Source: Pseudosporangium ferrugineum (GTDB taxonomy: Bacteria > Actinomycetota > Actinomycetes > Mycobacteriales > Micromonosporaceae). From it: DNA of 64,000 nt. Location of the stretch: NCBI RefSeq assembly GCF_003002065.1, contig NZ_PVZG01000004.1, positions 432,244 to 496,243 on the forward strand, written 5' to 3'. Numbering within the stretch: the stretch's first letter is position 1; every line of letters begins with the position of its first letter. The notes under the pieces are model-generated. The model saw nothing but the letters and a program-made list of their open reading frames with translations. It had not been told where the DNA came from and searched no databases. Below are positions 1-7,887 of this stretch, piece by piece. A program made the translations under genes and the position numbers.

Positions 1-196
1 CCGGCAACAGCAGGTCCGCCCGTCCGCCGGCCAGCGCCTCCGGCCGGAGGAGAGCCAGCAGACCGGTGCTGACGTGCACGACCCCCAGCATGAAGATCAT
101 GATCGCGCCGAGCAGCGCCCAGCCGGCCCACGCCGTCGCTTCGCTGCGGGTGACGCCGGCGTACGCCGCACCCGGCACCGTCTCGGGGTCCGGCAT
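1..196 (-). CDS. DUF7144-type membrane protein, 3' part missing
   Basis: The gene starts at an ATG at 196 behind a clear GAAGGAGG ribosome binding site and runs off the left edge after 65 codons. The N-terminus is short and polar, then a transmembrane helix (WAGWALLGAIMIFMLGVV) is followed by a segment like the first loop of the two other DUF7144-like proteins here (17512-17982 and 26065-26531). Such proteins usually have four helices and about 150 residues; their function is unknown. The lipoprotein gene upstream ends 15 bases before this start, so the two may be cotranscribed. Family assignment rests on the first helix and on paralogy. Confidence 0.6.
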   Translation of the reverse strand, partial: MPDPETVPGAAYAGVTRSEATAWAGWALLGAIMIFMLGVVHVSTGLLALLRPEALAGGRADLLLP

Positions 197-210
197 GGTG
201 CCTCCTTCGC

Positions 211-612
211 TCAGCAGGTGCCCGACATGGCGTCACCGAGGGTCCGGACCCCGGCCTGCAACTGGGCCAGGGCCGTCCGCACCGAGGCGAGGCCGGCCAC
301 ACCGGGCGTCTCCCGGGCCGCGGCAACGCTCTCCGAGACCTGTTCGGAGGCGGCCCGCACGGCCGCGATCTCGGCCGCGAACTGCGCTCCGGCATCGGTC
401 AGGAGCTGCCGGACATCTGCCCGCAACTGCTGCAACTGCGCCTTCAGCGGGGGCAGGCCGTTCTCCGCCACGTTCACGTTGCGGATCTGGTGCATCGTGG
501 TCTGTACGGCGGCGAGGCTGGCACACACCGGCGGAGGGTCTGCGCCGCACCCGCCGATGCCGAGCGTCGCCGCCACCGTCATGGCGGCGATCCGGGCAGG
601 CATCCGTTTCAT
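211..612 (-). CDS. Small secreted lipoprotein
   Basis: A 133-residue protein with a lipoprotein signal peptide: MKRMPARIAAMTVAATL followed by the lipobox GIGGC, so the mature protein would start at a lipidated Cys near residue 19. The rest is Ala/Gln/Val-rich and predicted helical (residues 40-125), resembling a coiled coil, with a Cys at the extreme C-terminus. The ATG at 612 was chosen because it has GAGG 9 bases upstream and gives an intact signal peptide; an in-frame upstream start adds a basic non-signal extension. A 17-bp palindromic box lies 34 bp upstream. No family was recognised; a surface or periplasmic stress lipoprotein is an inference. Confidence 0.65.
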   Translation of the reverse strand: MKRMPARIAAMTVAATLGIGGCGADPPPVCASLAAVQTTMHQIRNVNVAENGLPPLKAQLQQLRADVRQLLTDAGAQFAAEIAAVRAASEQVSESVAAARETPGVAGLASVRTALAQLQAGVRTLGDAMSGTC

Positions 613-646
613 GCGTCCAGCCTCACCGCCGGGCTCCGGCCGTACG

Positions 647-663
647 TCATCTGGCGAGGATGA
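647..663. promoter_or_regulatory. 17-bp palindromic box upstream of lipoprotein
   Basis: TCATCT-N5-GGATGA, 34 bp before the start at 612. It is one of about 19 similar sites in this window (consensus TCAYCC-N5-GGRTGA). Confidence 0.5.
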
Positions 664-681
664 ACGCGGCGGCAATGGATG

Positions 682-711
682 ATGCCGGCCCGCATCCTTG
701 CGGGCCGGCAT
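682..711 (-). terminator. Intrinsic-type hairpin after DUF1269 gene
   Basis: Perfect 12-bp inverted repeat (ATGCCGGCCCGC / GCGGGCCGGCAT) with a 6-base loop. It lies 62 bp beyond the stop of the DUF1269 gene on the minus strand. There is no strong U tract, as is common in high-GC actinobacteria. The same stem core recurs at 26861-26889. Confidence 0.6.
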
Positions 712-773
712 CCGGAAGGTCCGGCGGTCCTACCCGGGTCCTCGCCCTGACCCGGTGAATGCCGGACCGGTGG

Positions 774-1313
774 TCACGGGACGGAGGGGGCCGGCGAGGT
801 TGTCACCGTGTCGGCCCCCGAGTCGGTGGACCCGCCGTGCAGCGCGGCCTGGAGTTCCGCCTCGGTCTCCTTGGGCAGCGACGACTTGAGCACCGTGCCG
901 CCGAACTGCGCCAGTCCCTCGACGGCCTTGTCGGGCGTGGCGTGCTCGACGACCAGGAACAACGCCGACGTGCCGGGCTGCAGCATGTCGCGTACCTGGG
1001 ACTGGAATTCCTTGTTGATCGCGCCCTTGGACATCTTGCCCATGAGCGCTCCCAGTCCCGCACCGACCGCCATTCCGAGCACAGGAATGAAGAAGAGCAT
1101 GCCGAACAGCAGGCCCCAGAACATTCCCCAGGTAGCGCCTCCGCCCACCGCGTGGTGGTTGGTCGTGACGTGGAACTTGCCTTCCCGGTCGCGGATGATG
1201 GCCGCAATGGCGTCGGGCTGGATGATCAGATCCTTCGCGAGACGTTGTGCCTCCAGCGACGCAGCCGTCGCGGTGGTCTCGTCGGGGTAACCGATGGCGA
1301 CGAGTGTTGCCAT
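774..1313 (-). CDS. DUF1269 family membrane protein
   Basis: 179 residues. The N-terminal half is a soluble alpha/beta domain starting MATLVAIGYPDE, with the pattern of DUF1269 proteins. A Gly-rich hydrophobic hairpin at about 62-93 (GMFWGLLFGMLFFIPVLGMA) is the diagnostic central glycine-zipper-like segment, followed by a second alpha/beta stretch (TSALFLVVEHATPDKA). The biochemical role of the family is unknown; members are often stress- or stationary-phase-linked. A second, shorter family member lies at 14997-15482. The gene is divergent from the DUF6325 gene, with a palindromic box between them. Confidence 0.85.
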   Translation of the reverse strand: MATLVAIGYPDETTATAASLEAQRLAKDLIIQPDAIAAIIRDREGKFHVTTNHHAVGGGATWGMFWGLLFGMLFFIPVLGMAVGAGLGALMGKMSKGAINKEFQSQVRDMLQPGTSALFLVVEHATPDKAVEGLAQFGGTVLKSSLPKETEAELQAALHGGSTDSGADTVTTSPAPSVP

Positions 1314-1402
1314 GATTCGTACACATCCCTTCGCTGATCTGCACCGCCGGGTCGCGTCCGCGGCGTCGGCACCCAGTCAGCCACGCCGGCCGCCCGGCGG
1401 CC

Positions 1403-1419
1403 TCATTACGCACGAATGA
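1403..1419. promoter_or_regulatory. 17-bp palindromic box, divergent DUF1269/DUF6325
   Basis: TCATTA-N5-GAATGA, in the divergent promoter region, 89 bp from the DUF1269 start and 140 bp from the DUF6325 start. A weaker copy (CCACTC-N5-GGATGA) lies at 1452-1468, 91 bp before the DUF6325 start. Confidence 0.4.
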
Positions 1420-1559
1420 GGCTGGGCCGGTTCTCACGGCAGCCACCAGCACCACTCCCACCGGATGAGGCGGCATCGCCCGCAACAGCCGAGTATCGGG
1501 TCGGGTGGGCCACGGCCGTGGGTCTCACCCTCACCCGATCACACGAAGGAGTGGGGCAG

Positions 1560-2099
1560 ATGGCCATCGGTCCGGTTCAGATGATCGTGCTGGGCTTCGA
1601 TCATCCGCATTTCCATGGCGAGGTGATCGCCGAACTGGAGGCGCTCCGCAGGAGCGACACCGTCAGGGTGATCGACGCGCTCGCTGTCTACAAGGACGCC
1701 CGCGGGCAGATCGAGGTCGAGCACTTGAGCAACCTGTCCACCGAGGAGGCGGTCGAACTCGGCAGCAAGATCGGAGCGCTGCTGGGCCTCGGCATCGACG
1801 GTGAGGCCGGCATGGAGACCGGAGCGACCGCGGGCGCGGAGGCCGGCCTGGCGGGGGTGAGAGCGTTCAGCGACGAGGACGCCTGGGACATCCTCGCGGA
1901 GATTCCCGACGACTCCGCGGCGGCGCTCCTGCTCATCGAGCACCACTGGGCCGTGCCGCTGCGGGATGCCATTGCCCGGGCCGGCGGCCGCCGGATCAGC
2001 GACGGCTTCATCAGCCCGTTCGACCTGGTCGCCATCGGCCTGGCCACGGCGGTCGAGGCCAAGGAGCTGCACGACCTGGAGTCGGCGCCGGCCCGGTAG
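1560..2099 (+). CDS. DUF6325 family protein
   Basis: A 179-residue soluble protein that opens MAIGPVQMIVLGFDHPHFHG and contains a repeated beta-alpha-beta pattern. Its second half (ALLLIEHHWAVPLRDAI) resembles the matching part of DUF1269 proteins, and the pair is divergently arranged with a DUF1269 gene. The ATG at 1560 is preceded by GAAGGAG at 1544-1550; longer in-frame starts have no such site. The family is actinobacterial and of unknown function. A tiny Arg-rich ORF follows 27 bases after the stop, probably in the same transcript. Confidence 0.75.
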   Translation: MAIGPVQMIVLGFDHPHFHGEVIAELEALRRSDTVRVIDALAVYKDARGQIEVEHLSNLSTEEAVELGSKIGALLGLGIDGEAGMETGATAGAEAGLAGVRAFSDEDAWDILAEIPDDSAAALLLIEHHWAVPLRDAIARAGGRRISDGFISPFDLVAIGLATAVEAKELHDLESAPAR

Positions 2100-2126
2100 C
2101 CGGCCGCGAACACAAGGAGGAAGAAC

Positions 2127-2201
2127 ATGTTCGGATCCCGCCGGGTAGCCCGGCGTACAGCACGCCGCACGGCACGGCGAGTGTCGAGACGCCGCCGTTG
2201 A
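2127..2201 (+). CDS. Tiny arginine-rich peptide (24 aa)
   Basis: An ORF of 24 codons behind an excellent AAGGAGG site (2114-2120, spacing 6). The peptide begins MFGSRRVARRTARRTARR and ends in an Arg run; 13 of 24 residues are Arg, with the repeat ARRTARRTARR. It sits 27 bp after the DUF6325 stop and is followed by a palindromic box, so it would be the last gene of that unit. Possible roles are nucleic-acid or polyphosphate binding, or a leader peptide; all are inference. High GC makes Arg codons common by chance, but the ribosome binding site and position argue for translation. Confidence 0.45.
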   Translation: MFGSRRVARRTARRTARRVSRRRR

Positions 2202-2245
2202 CGGAAGACCCGGAGACCGCGGATGCAGCGGGGTGACGTCCCGGC

Positions 2246-2262
2246 TCATCCGCGGCGGGTGG
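2246..2262. promoter_or_regulatory. 17-bp palindromic box upstream of 2297 gene
   Basis: TCATCC-N5-GGGTGG, 34 bp before the start at 2297. Confidence 0.5.
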
Positions 2263-2296
2263 CGCGCCGGGCCGGCGGCCGGAGCAGGGTGACGAC

Positions 2297-2821
2297 ATGC
2301 ATACATCAGACCCGGAGCCTGGATCCCCGCCGGCGCAGCGCCCTGTCGCCCGATGGACGGACATGGTGGTAGGCGTCGCCTTCGCGACCGGCGAAGGCGC
2401 TTCCGGCGTCGTCGCGGCTGCGCGCCGCGCGGCCGGTCGGGGGCGCCGGCGCATCGACGGGCTCGCCGGCCGGGGCGCCGCGGAACGGACGCGGTGGCGA
2501 CGGCGCGCGACGTGGGCGGCCGGGGCCACGGCGAACGCCATCGCGACCGCGCCGGTGATCGACCGCGTCGTGGACAGTCAGCTCCAGCGCGTGCTCCGCC
2601 CGGTCGTGCACGCCGTGCTGGATGAGGTGCTGGCGTTGCTGGAGACCGAGCCCGAGCGGATCCGGCCGCTTCTCCGGGGCCAGCGCGAGGGCCTGGTCGA
2701 CGAACTCCTCGAACGGCTGAGGGCCGGCGCGGAGGCCGGCGACACGGCGGTCGACCGCCTGACCTTCCGGGTGTTCCACCCGGGATCGCGTCCCGAGCCC
2801 GCGCCGCCGTCCGGCCCGTGA
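2297..2821 (+). CDS. Hypothetical protein, coupled to RDD gene
   Basis: A 174-residue protein not recognised from any family. It has an Arg-rich middle (about 42-70), then an Ala-rich helix and a C-terminal helical part rich in Leu/Glu (VVDSQLQRVLRPVVHAVLDE) that looks like a small amphipathic helical domain. No signal peptide is visible; one moderately hydrophobic stretch (WAAGATANAIATAPVI, about 73-88) could associate with membrane. The start ATG has no ideal ribosome binding site. Its stop overlaps the GTG of the RDD gene (GTGA), so both products are probably made together. Confidence 0.6.
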   Translation: MHTSDPEPGSPPAQRPVARWTDMVVGVAFATGEGASGVVAAARRAAGRGRRRIDGLAGRGAAERTRWRRRATWAAGATANAIATAPVIDRVVDSQLQRVLRPVVHAVLDEVLALLETEPERIRPLLRGQREGLVDELLERLRAGAEAGDTAVDRLTFRVFHPGSRPEPAPPSGP

Positions 2822-3327
2822 ACGTCTCCTACGCCGGGCCGGTGAGCCGGGCAACCGCGTACCTGATCGATGCGCTTCTGGTCGCCGTCGTCTTCGCGTG
2901 CGGCGCGGCGATCGCCGGCATGATCACGTCAGTCCTGGGCGCGCGCCTGGACCACGTGGCCGACGCGGTCATGTCGGCGCTGTTTCTGGTCCTGCCCGCC
3001 ATCCTCGCAAGTTACTGTGCCCTGTTCTGGTCACTGGCCGGCCGCACACCGGGGATGGCGGTGCTGGGGGTGCGGGTGGCCCCCGTGCACCCCGGCCGGC
3101 TCTCCCTCCCCGCGGCGCTGCTGCGAGCGCTCGTCCTGGCGTATTTCCCGATCGGAGCCGTCTGGGCGCTGGTGGACCGGCGACATCAGGCCGCTCACGA
3201 CAAGGTGGCCCGCACCGTGGTGCTGAGAAGCCCTTCGGGGGCGCGGCGGTTCACGGAGCTCTCGGGAAACGCCGGACCGCCCCGGCGCACCAGCCGGCCG
3301 CGTTCTGCTGACGTTCCTCGACCGTGA
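2818..3327 (+). CDS. RDD family membrane protein
   Basis: 169 residues with the RDD layout: an early Arg followed by a helix carrying an Asp (RATAYLIDALLVAVV), a second helix near 47-73, and a third region with Arg/Asp (GAVWALVDRRHQAAHDKVARTVVL) matching the end of RDD domains. Such proteins are integral membrane proteins; some have been linked to ion exchange, most are uncharacterised. The GTG start overlaps the upstream stop, indicating coupled translation. The tail is unusually basic and overlaps the end of the convergent metallophosphoesterase gene by 77 bp, so the true C-terminus may be functionally dispensable. Confidence 0.8.
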   Translation: MNVSYAGPVSRATAYLIDALLVAVVFACGAAIAGMITSVLGARLDHVADAVMSALFLVLPAILASYCALFWSLAGRTPGMAVLGVRVAPVHPGRLSLPAALLRALVLAYFPIGAVWALVDRRHQAAHDKVARTVVLRSPSGARRFTELSGNAGPPRRTSRPRSADVPRP

Positions 3328-4033
3328 TGGCCGCTTCGTCGACGCGGATCGCCGTCCAGGACCGGCCGGTTCCGCGGGTACGCCGGCTGACGGCGGTGCC
3401 GGCCACCACCTCGACCGGCCGGTGTGCCGTTCCTTTCAGCTCCAGTGTGCCCGCCGCGGGCACGTGGGTGTGCCCGGCCAGAATCAGATCCACGCCGGCG
3501 GAGCCGAGAGCCCGCATCAGCCGGTCATGACCGGCGAGCCGGGCCAGGCCCGCGGCGCGCGGCGGATGATGCACGGCGAGTACCCGCACTGCCCCGGCCG
3601 GCGCCGACCCGAGCACCGCGACGACCGTGTCGCTCTGCCGTCGCGTCACGCGGCCGCTCTTCCACCGCCACGGCGGGGTGGTCTGCAACCCGAGCGCGGT
3701 CAGGCCGGACAGCCGCCGCACCGGATCGAGCTCCGTCCGGACGAGAAGCCGGAAGCGCCGGTACGGCGCCAGCAACCGCTCGAGGCCGACCAGCGGCAGA
3801 TCGTGGTTGCCGGAGACGACGAGCAGCGGCTGCGGAAGCCGGTCCAGAAGATTCCGGGCCAGCCGGAACTGCCAGGGACGGGCCCGCATCGTCAGATCGC
3901 CGGTGACCACGGTCAGCGTCGGGGCCGCCGCCGCGACATCGGCCGCGATCGACGCCACGGCCGCCGGGTCGTGCGCACCCAGATGGAGATCCGAAAGGTG
4001 CGCGATGACGATGCGGCTTCCGTTACCGGCCAT
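3251..4033 (-). CDS. Metallophosphoesterase
   Basis: 260 residues of the calcineurin-like fold. Metal-binding blocks appear in order: HLSDLHLG (D-x-H), VVTGDLT (G-D), SGNHD (G-N-H-D), HHPPR and GHTH. This set supports a dinuclear metal centre and a phosphomono- or diesterase activity, substrate unknown; the GNHD/GHTH arrangement fits the cAMP phosphodiesterase/Icc-like branch. The ATG at 4033 has GGAGGTGACC directly upstream and was preferred to a longer form starting 33 bases earlier. It is divergent from the M48 protease with a shared palindromic box. Confidence 0.85.
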   Translation of the reverse strand: MAGNGSRIVIAHLSDLHLGAHDPAAVASIAADVAAAAPTLTVVTGDLTMRARPWQFRLARNLLDRLPQPLLVVSGNHDLPLVGLERLLAPYRRFRLLVRTELDPVRRLSGLTALGLQTTPPWRWKSGRVTRRQSDTVVAVLGSAPAGAVRVLAVHHPPRAAGLARLAGHDRLMRALGSAGVDLILAGHTHVPAAGTLELKGTAHRPVEVVAGTAVSRRTRGTGRSWTAIRVDEAAITVEERQQNAAGWCAGAVRRFPRAP

Positions 4034-4093
4034 GGTCACCTCCGTCGCGAGCAGCGCAATCCCCATTCTCGCGGCCGGCCGGTAGCACCGGCC

Positions 4094-4110
4094 TCATCTC
4101 GGCGGGGTGA
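4094..4110. promoter_or_regulatory. 17-bp palindromic box between phosphoesterase and M48 gene
   Basis: TCATCT-N5-GGGTGA, 60 bp before the phosphoesterase start and 94 bp before the M48 protease start. Confidence 0.5.
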
Positions 4111-4204
4111 GGCAGCGGGCGCGCACACAGCGCACGCTCGGCGTCAGCACGGCTCTTGATCGAGCACCGGAGTCACTCTCGCCGACGACCCAGGGAGGAT
4201 CGCT

Positions 4205-5065
4205 GTGTCGACACCCGCGCGGCACCCCGCCACCAGCCAGCTGCGGCATCCCGCCGAGCTGCCGTTCTTCATCATCATGGTGATGCTCAACGTTCTGATC
4301 ATCGGCTTCATCGTGCAGGCGGCCGTGATGCTGCCGGTGCTGCCCGAACGGCTCCAGGACACCGGATGGGCCACAGCCGTGCGAAGTGCGCTCCTCGGCC
4401 TGCTCCTGCTGGTCCCGGCGCTCATCGTGGTCCGCGAGACGCAGCGCGCCTCCGTACGCGGCACAGCAGTCGAGCTGTCCCCCCGTCAGTATCCGGAGCT
4501 GTACCGCACGGCGGACGACTTCGCCCATCGACTCGGACTGCGGCGGCGCCCGCAGATCTACCTCAGCAACGGCAACGGCACGCTGAACGCCTTCGCGGCG
4601 CAGGCCACCGGGCACGACTACGTGGTGCTGTCGAACGAGCTCTTCGTGAACCTCTACCACGGGAACCAGGAGGGTCTGCGGTTCATTCTGGGCCACGAGC
4701 TCGGCCACATCCGGCTGCACCATGTCTCGCTGTGGTACCAGCTGGCCGTGGCGTATTCCGAACCTATTCCGCTGCTGGGGCCGGCGTTGTCGCGGCTGCG
4801 CGAGTATTCCTGCGACCGGCACGGCGCCCACCTGGCACCGGAGGGAATGACGGGTCTCGTGCTGCTGGCGTCGGGCCGGCACACCGAGCATGTCGTGGAC
4901 GTGGACGAGCTGGTCCGGCAGGGCCGGTCGCTGCGGGGCTTCTGGGTCGGCCTGTCCCAGCTGCCGCGCTCCCATCCGTTCACGGTCCGCCGGCTGGAGC
5001 GTCTCTACCGACTCGGATTCTTCCGCGCCGGGCCGCGCCCGGCCGGGGCCGAGCCGCGGGCATGA
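4205..5065 (+). CDS. M48 family membrane metallopeptidase
   Basis: 286 residues with a GTG start behind AGGGAGG. Two N-terminal transmembrane helices (about 20-45 and 57-78) precede a cytoplasmic-facing zinc protease domain containing GHELGHIRLHH (HExxH, about 161-171) and the downstream Glu ligand in LREYSCDRHGA. This is the HtpX/Ste24-like organisation, suggesting quality control of membrane proteins under stress. It is shorter at the C-terminus than HtpX and lacks its second pair of helices. Cleavage targets are unknown. Confidence 0.85.
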   Translation: MSTPARHPATSQLRHPAELPFFIIMVMLNVLIIGFIVQAAVMLPVLPERLQDTGWATAVRSALLGLLLLVPALIVVRETQRASVRGTAVELSPRQYPELYRTADDFAHRLGLRRRPQIYLSNGNGTLNAFAAQATGHDYVVLSNELFVNLYHGNQEGLRFILGHELGHIRLHHVSLWYQLAVAYSEPIPLLGPALSRLREYSCDRHGAHLAPEGMTGLVLLASGRHTEHVVDVDELVRQGRSLRGFWVGLSQLPRSHPFTVRRLERLYRLGFFRAGPRPAGAEPRA

Positions 5066-5078
5066 GCCGGCCGTGCGG

Positions 5079-6497
5079 CTACAGCCCTTCGCGGACCGCG
5101 ACCCGGCCGGAGCGTGCCGCGGCTCTCAGCCGGCCGTAGTCCCGCTCGTTGAGGTCGGCGTAGCGCTCGGAGAACTCCACCATCGCCCGGTCGAAGGCGT
5201 CGCCGCCGCCGAGGTAGCCGGCGATCGCCAGGCGGTCACCGGTGCGCGCGTGGGCCCGGGCCAGGGTCCAGCCGCAGAGAGCGCCGTACACCCGCATCGC
5301 CTCCGGATCCATCGTCTCGACCACCGCCGAACCCTTCCAGTCGCGCAGTTGCCGCACGTAGAAGTCGCGGATCCGGCCGTCGATCCCGGCCACCGTCTGC
5401 CAGCCCAGGAAGATGTCGCCCGCCGACTGCATCAGCCGCTGCCCGCACACGACTCGTTCGCCTTCGCTCCGCCACTCGCCGGCGGAGACGTGCGGGACCC
5501 GACCGGCGAGGACCGAGGGCGGCGCCTCCTTCACCTGTAGGAGCAGGGGATCATGCTCGTCGCGGCCGCTGAGCAGCACCACCCAGCATCTGGTGCCGAC
5601 GCTGCCGACCCCGACGACCTTGCGCGCCAGGTCGACGAACCGGTAACCCTCGAACAGCCGGCGCCGGTCGGGCGCCAGCGTGCCGGCGTACGCGGCGAGC
5701 AGGTCGCGCACCTGGCTCTCCAGCTCGATTCGGTCCGTGTCCGGCAACAGCTCACTCACCGGGACCAGCAGCGGAGGATCCGACACGATGCGGCGGCATC
5801 CGCCGACCACTGCCGTCAGCTTGCGGAAGGCCTGCATGCTGTCGTGGGTACGGGCTCTGGCCTGCGCCGCGGCGAAACGCCTGCGTTGTGCCGCGCCGAC
5901 CTGCTCCTTGAGCAGCACGTCGACCTCCTCGACGTCGGCGCGCGCGTACCACACCTCGGCATTACCCTGACCGGCGAAGCGGCGCATGGCCCGCCGATAA
6001 CGTCCCACGGCGGCCAGCACGACGGCGGCACGGACCTTGCGGCGGAAACCGTTGTCGCGGCCGGCCACGGCGAGGCTCGCCGCCAGACGCTTGACGTCCC
6101 ATTCCCACGGACCCGGGTGCGTCTCGTCGAAGTCGTTGACGTCGAAGACCAGCCTGCGCTCCGGTGACGCGAAGACGCCGAAGTTGCACAGGTGCGCATC
6201 GCCGCAGAGCTGGCACGTCAATCCCGAGTCCGGGGTCCGGGCTAGGTCCGAGGCCATCACCGCCGCGGCACCGCGGAAGTACGCGAACGGGGAGACCAGC
6301 ATCCGGCCGTAACGGATCGGCACGAGCTCGGGAAGCCGGGTCTCACTCTGGCCGACGAGGACGTCGACCGGGTCGGGGCGGTCGTCGCCGGCGGGCACGC
6401 CGGCCTGCGACTCGCGCGAGGCACGGGCGCGGGCCGAGCGTCCGGCGGCGAATCGTGCCGCCGGACCGATGTCATCGTGTGCCGTCCGAACAGACAT
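5079..6497 (-). CDS. DUF2252 domain-containing protein
   Basis: 472 residues matching DUF2252, a kinase-like fold family widespread in actinobacteria. Typical blocks are MLVSPFAYFRGAA, GDAHLCNFG, DVNDFDET and WEWDVKRLA near residues 65-160, which look like the catalytic core of aminoglycoside-phosphotransferase-type kinases. The substrate is unknown. The ATG at 6497 follows CCGGAGGTATCAC. It is divergent from a PPK2 gene, and both have a palindromic box in the 214-bp spacer. Confidence 0.85.
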   Translation of the reverse strand: MSVRTAHDDIGPAARFAAGRSARARASRESQAGVPAGDDRPDPVDVLVGQSETRLPELVPIRYGRMLVSPFAYFRGAAAVMASDLARTPDSGLTCQLCGDAHLCNFGVFASPERRLVFDVNDFDETHPGPWEWDVKRLAASLAVAGRDNGFRRKVRAAVVLAAVGRYRRAMRRFAGQGNAEVWYARADVEEVDVLLKEQVGAAQRRRFAAAQARARTHDSMQAFRKLTAVVGGCRRIVSDPPLLVPVSELLPDTDRIELESQVRDLLAAYAGTLAPDRRRLFEGYRFVDLARKVVGVGSVGTRCWVVLLSGRDEHDPLLLQVKEAPPSVLAGRVPHVSAGEWRSEGERVVCGQRLMQSAGDIFLGWQTVAGIDGRIRDFYVRQLRDWKGSAVVETMDPEAMRVYGALCGWTLARAHARTGDRLAIAGYLGGGDAFDRAMVEFSERYADLNERDYGRLRAAARSGRVAVREGL

Positions 6498-6570
6498 GTG
6501 ATACCTCCGGGAGTCGGCCGGCAACTCCGGCGCTTCCTGCCACCACACACCGCCCCCAGCGGCCGGCACA

Positions 6571-6587
6571 CCATCCACCGGGGACGA
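6571..6587. promoter_or_regulatory. 17-bp palindromic box upstream of DUF2252 gene
   Basis: CCATCC-N5-GGACGA, 73 bp before the start at 6497; two positions differ from consensus. Confidence 0.4.
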
Positions 6588-6637
6588 GCCCGGGCCACTC
6601 GGCCGGAAGGCGGCACGGGATCAAGCTCCGGCAAACG

Positions 6638-6654
6638 TCACTCATGCCGGATGA
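6638..6654. promoter_or_regulatory. 17-bp palindromic box upstream of PPK2 gene
   Basis: TCACTC-N5-GGATGA, 57 bp before the start at 6712. Confidence 0.45.
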
Positions 6655-6711
6655 CCCCAAGGGCCGCGCGACGGCTCAAGCTCGAAGGCAGGCGGCGAGA
6701 GGAGAAACACA

Positions 6712-7587
6712 ATGACCGCGTCACCACCTCCGGAGGGCATCGCGGTGGCGTACGAGAGGGTGATGCGGGAGCTCGCTGTGCTGCGACACGAGCGGGCCGC
6801 GCTCGCTCGCAAACTCAGATCGGATCAGGACCTGCGCCCGTGGCAGGTCGAACTCCTCAAGCTGCAGCGCCACCTCGAGGACGAGGACCTGCGCATGATC
6901 GTGCTCTTCGAGGGACGCGACGCGGCCGGCAAGGGCGGTGCGATCCGCCGGGTCACCCGGTACATGAACGAGAAGCACTACCGCGTCGTCGCGCTGGGCC
7001 GGCCGACCGAGGAACAGCGGTCCCAGTGGTACTTCCAGAGATACGTGGCGCAGTTCCCGACCGGCGGGGAGATCGTGTTGTTCGACCGCAGCTGGTACAA
7101 CCGCGCGATGGTCGAACGGGTCTTCGGATTCTGCAGCCACAAGGAATATCAGGACTTCCTGCGCGGAGTCACCGGATTCGAGAAGGATCTGGTGCGGCAG
7201 GGCACAGTGCTCGTGAAGCTGTACTTCAGCGTCACCAAGGAGACCCAGGCCCGCCGCTTCGAGCGGCGGATGACCGATCCGCTGCGCCGATGGAAGCTGA
7301 GCGAGATCGATCTGCAGGCCCAGTGCCGCTGGGACGACTTCACCGAACGCAAATACGAGATGCTGCTTCGCACCAGCACCGGGGCGGCACCATGGCTGAT
7401 CGTCCGGGCGAACGACAAGCAGCAGGCCCGGCTGAACGCGATCAAGGTCATCCTCGGTGCCGTGGACTACAAGGAGCGCAACCCGGATCTCGATCTGGCT
7501 CCCGATCCGCGCATCGTCGTCCCGGGTGGGGACGAGATCTCGACGATGCAGTCCGAGTTGCGGCGCAGCGGCCGATTCACCGGATGA
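6712..7587 (+). CDS. ppk2: Polyphosphate kinase 2 (single domain)
   Basis: A 291-residue PPK2 enzyme, expected to transfer phosphate between polyphosphate and nucleoside di- or monophosphates in the cytoplasm. Visible motifs are the Walker A-like FEGRDAAGKGG (about 67-77), the Walker B-like FDRSWYNR (about 124-131) with the following MVERVFGF, and the lid-region Arg-rich FERRMTDP. Length and N-terminal extension fit class I or III; the preferred direction and nucleotide cannot be read from sequence. GAGAGGAG precedes the ATG. A small regulator-like protein and a K+ channel follow. A second PPK2 is at 34803-35621. Confidence 0.9.
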   Translation: MTASPPPEGIAVAYERVMRELAVLRHERAALARKLRSDQDLRPWQVELLKLQRHLEDEDLRMIVLFEGRDAAGKGGAIRRVTRYMNEKHYRVVALGRPTEEQRSQWYFQRYVAQFPTGGEIVLFDRSWYNRAMVERVFGFCSHKEYQDFLRGVTGFEKDLVRQGTVLVKLYFSVTKETQARRFERRMTDPLRRWKLSEIDLQAQCRWDDFTERKYEMLLRTSTGAAPWLIVRANDKQQARLNAIKVILGAVDYKERNPDLDLAPDPRIVVPGGDEISTMQSELRRSGRFTG

Positions 7588-7620
7588 CTCTGCGGCGAAC
7601 GCCGCGAGGAGGGTGCAGCA

Positions 7621-7863
7621 ATGCTTGAGGCGTCGTACCAGGTCCGGGTCGCCGGGGTCATCCCGGCCGAGCTGTTGTCGGAACTGCGCGACCTGACCGT
7701 CAGCGTGGAGCCGCCGGAGACGGTGCTGCACGGATCGCTGCCGGATCAGTCCGCGGTCGTGGGGCTCATCTCCCGCCTGCACGGACTCGGCCTGCGCCTC
7801 ATCGAGGTGCGGCGGCTGCCCGCCGAGGAGCAACCGCGGACACCACCGGACCCGGCCCGCTGA
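7621..7863 (+). CDS. Small ACT-like protein (80 aa)
   Basis: 80 residues with a beta-alpha-beta-beta-alpha-beta pattern: YQVRVAGVIP, a helix ELLSELRD, two short strands, then LISRLHGLGLRLIEVRRL. It is clearly paralogous to the 68-residue protein at 22857-23063, sharing the opening Y-(x)-V/H-V-x-G and the closing L-(x)2-L-x2-L/C-G-(x)-L/E-L pattern. It lies 33 bp after PPK2 and 24 bp before a K+ channel gene, so all three are likely one operon. No ligand-binding motif is evident; a small regulatory or oligomerisation module is an inference. Confidence 0.65.
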   Translation: MLEASYQVRVAGVIPAELLSELRDLTVSVEPPETVLHGSLPDQSAVVGLISRLHGLGLRLIEVRRLPAEEQPRTPPDPAR

Positions 7864-7887
7864 CCTGAGGCCGACGGGAGCGGGCGG

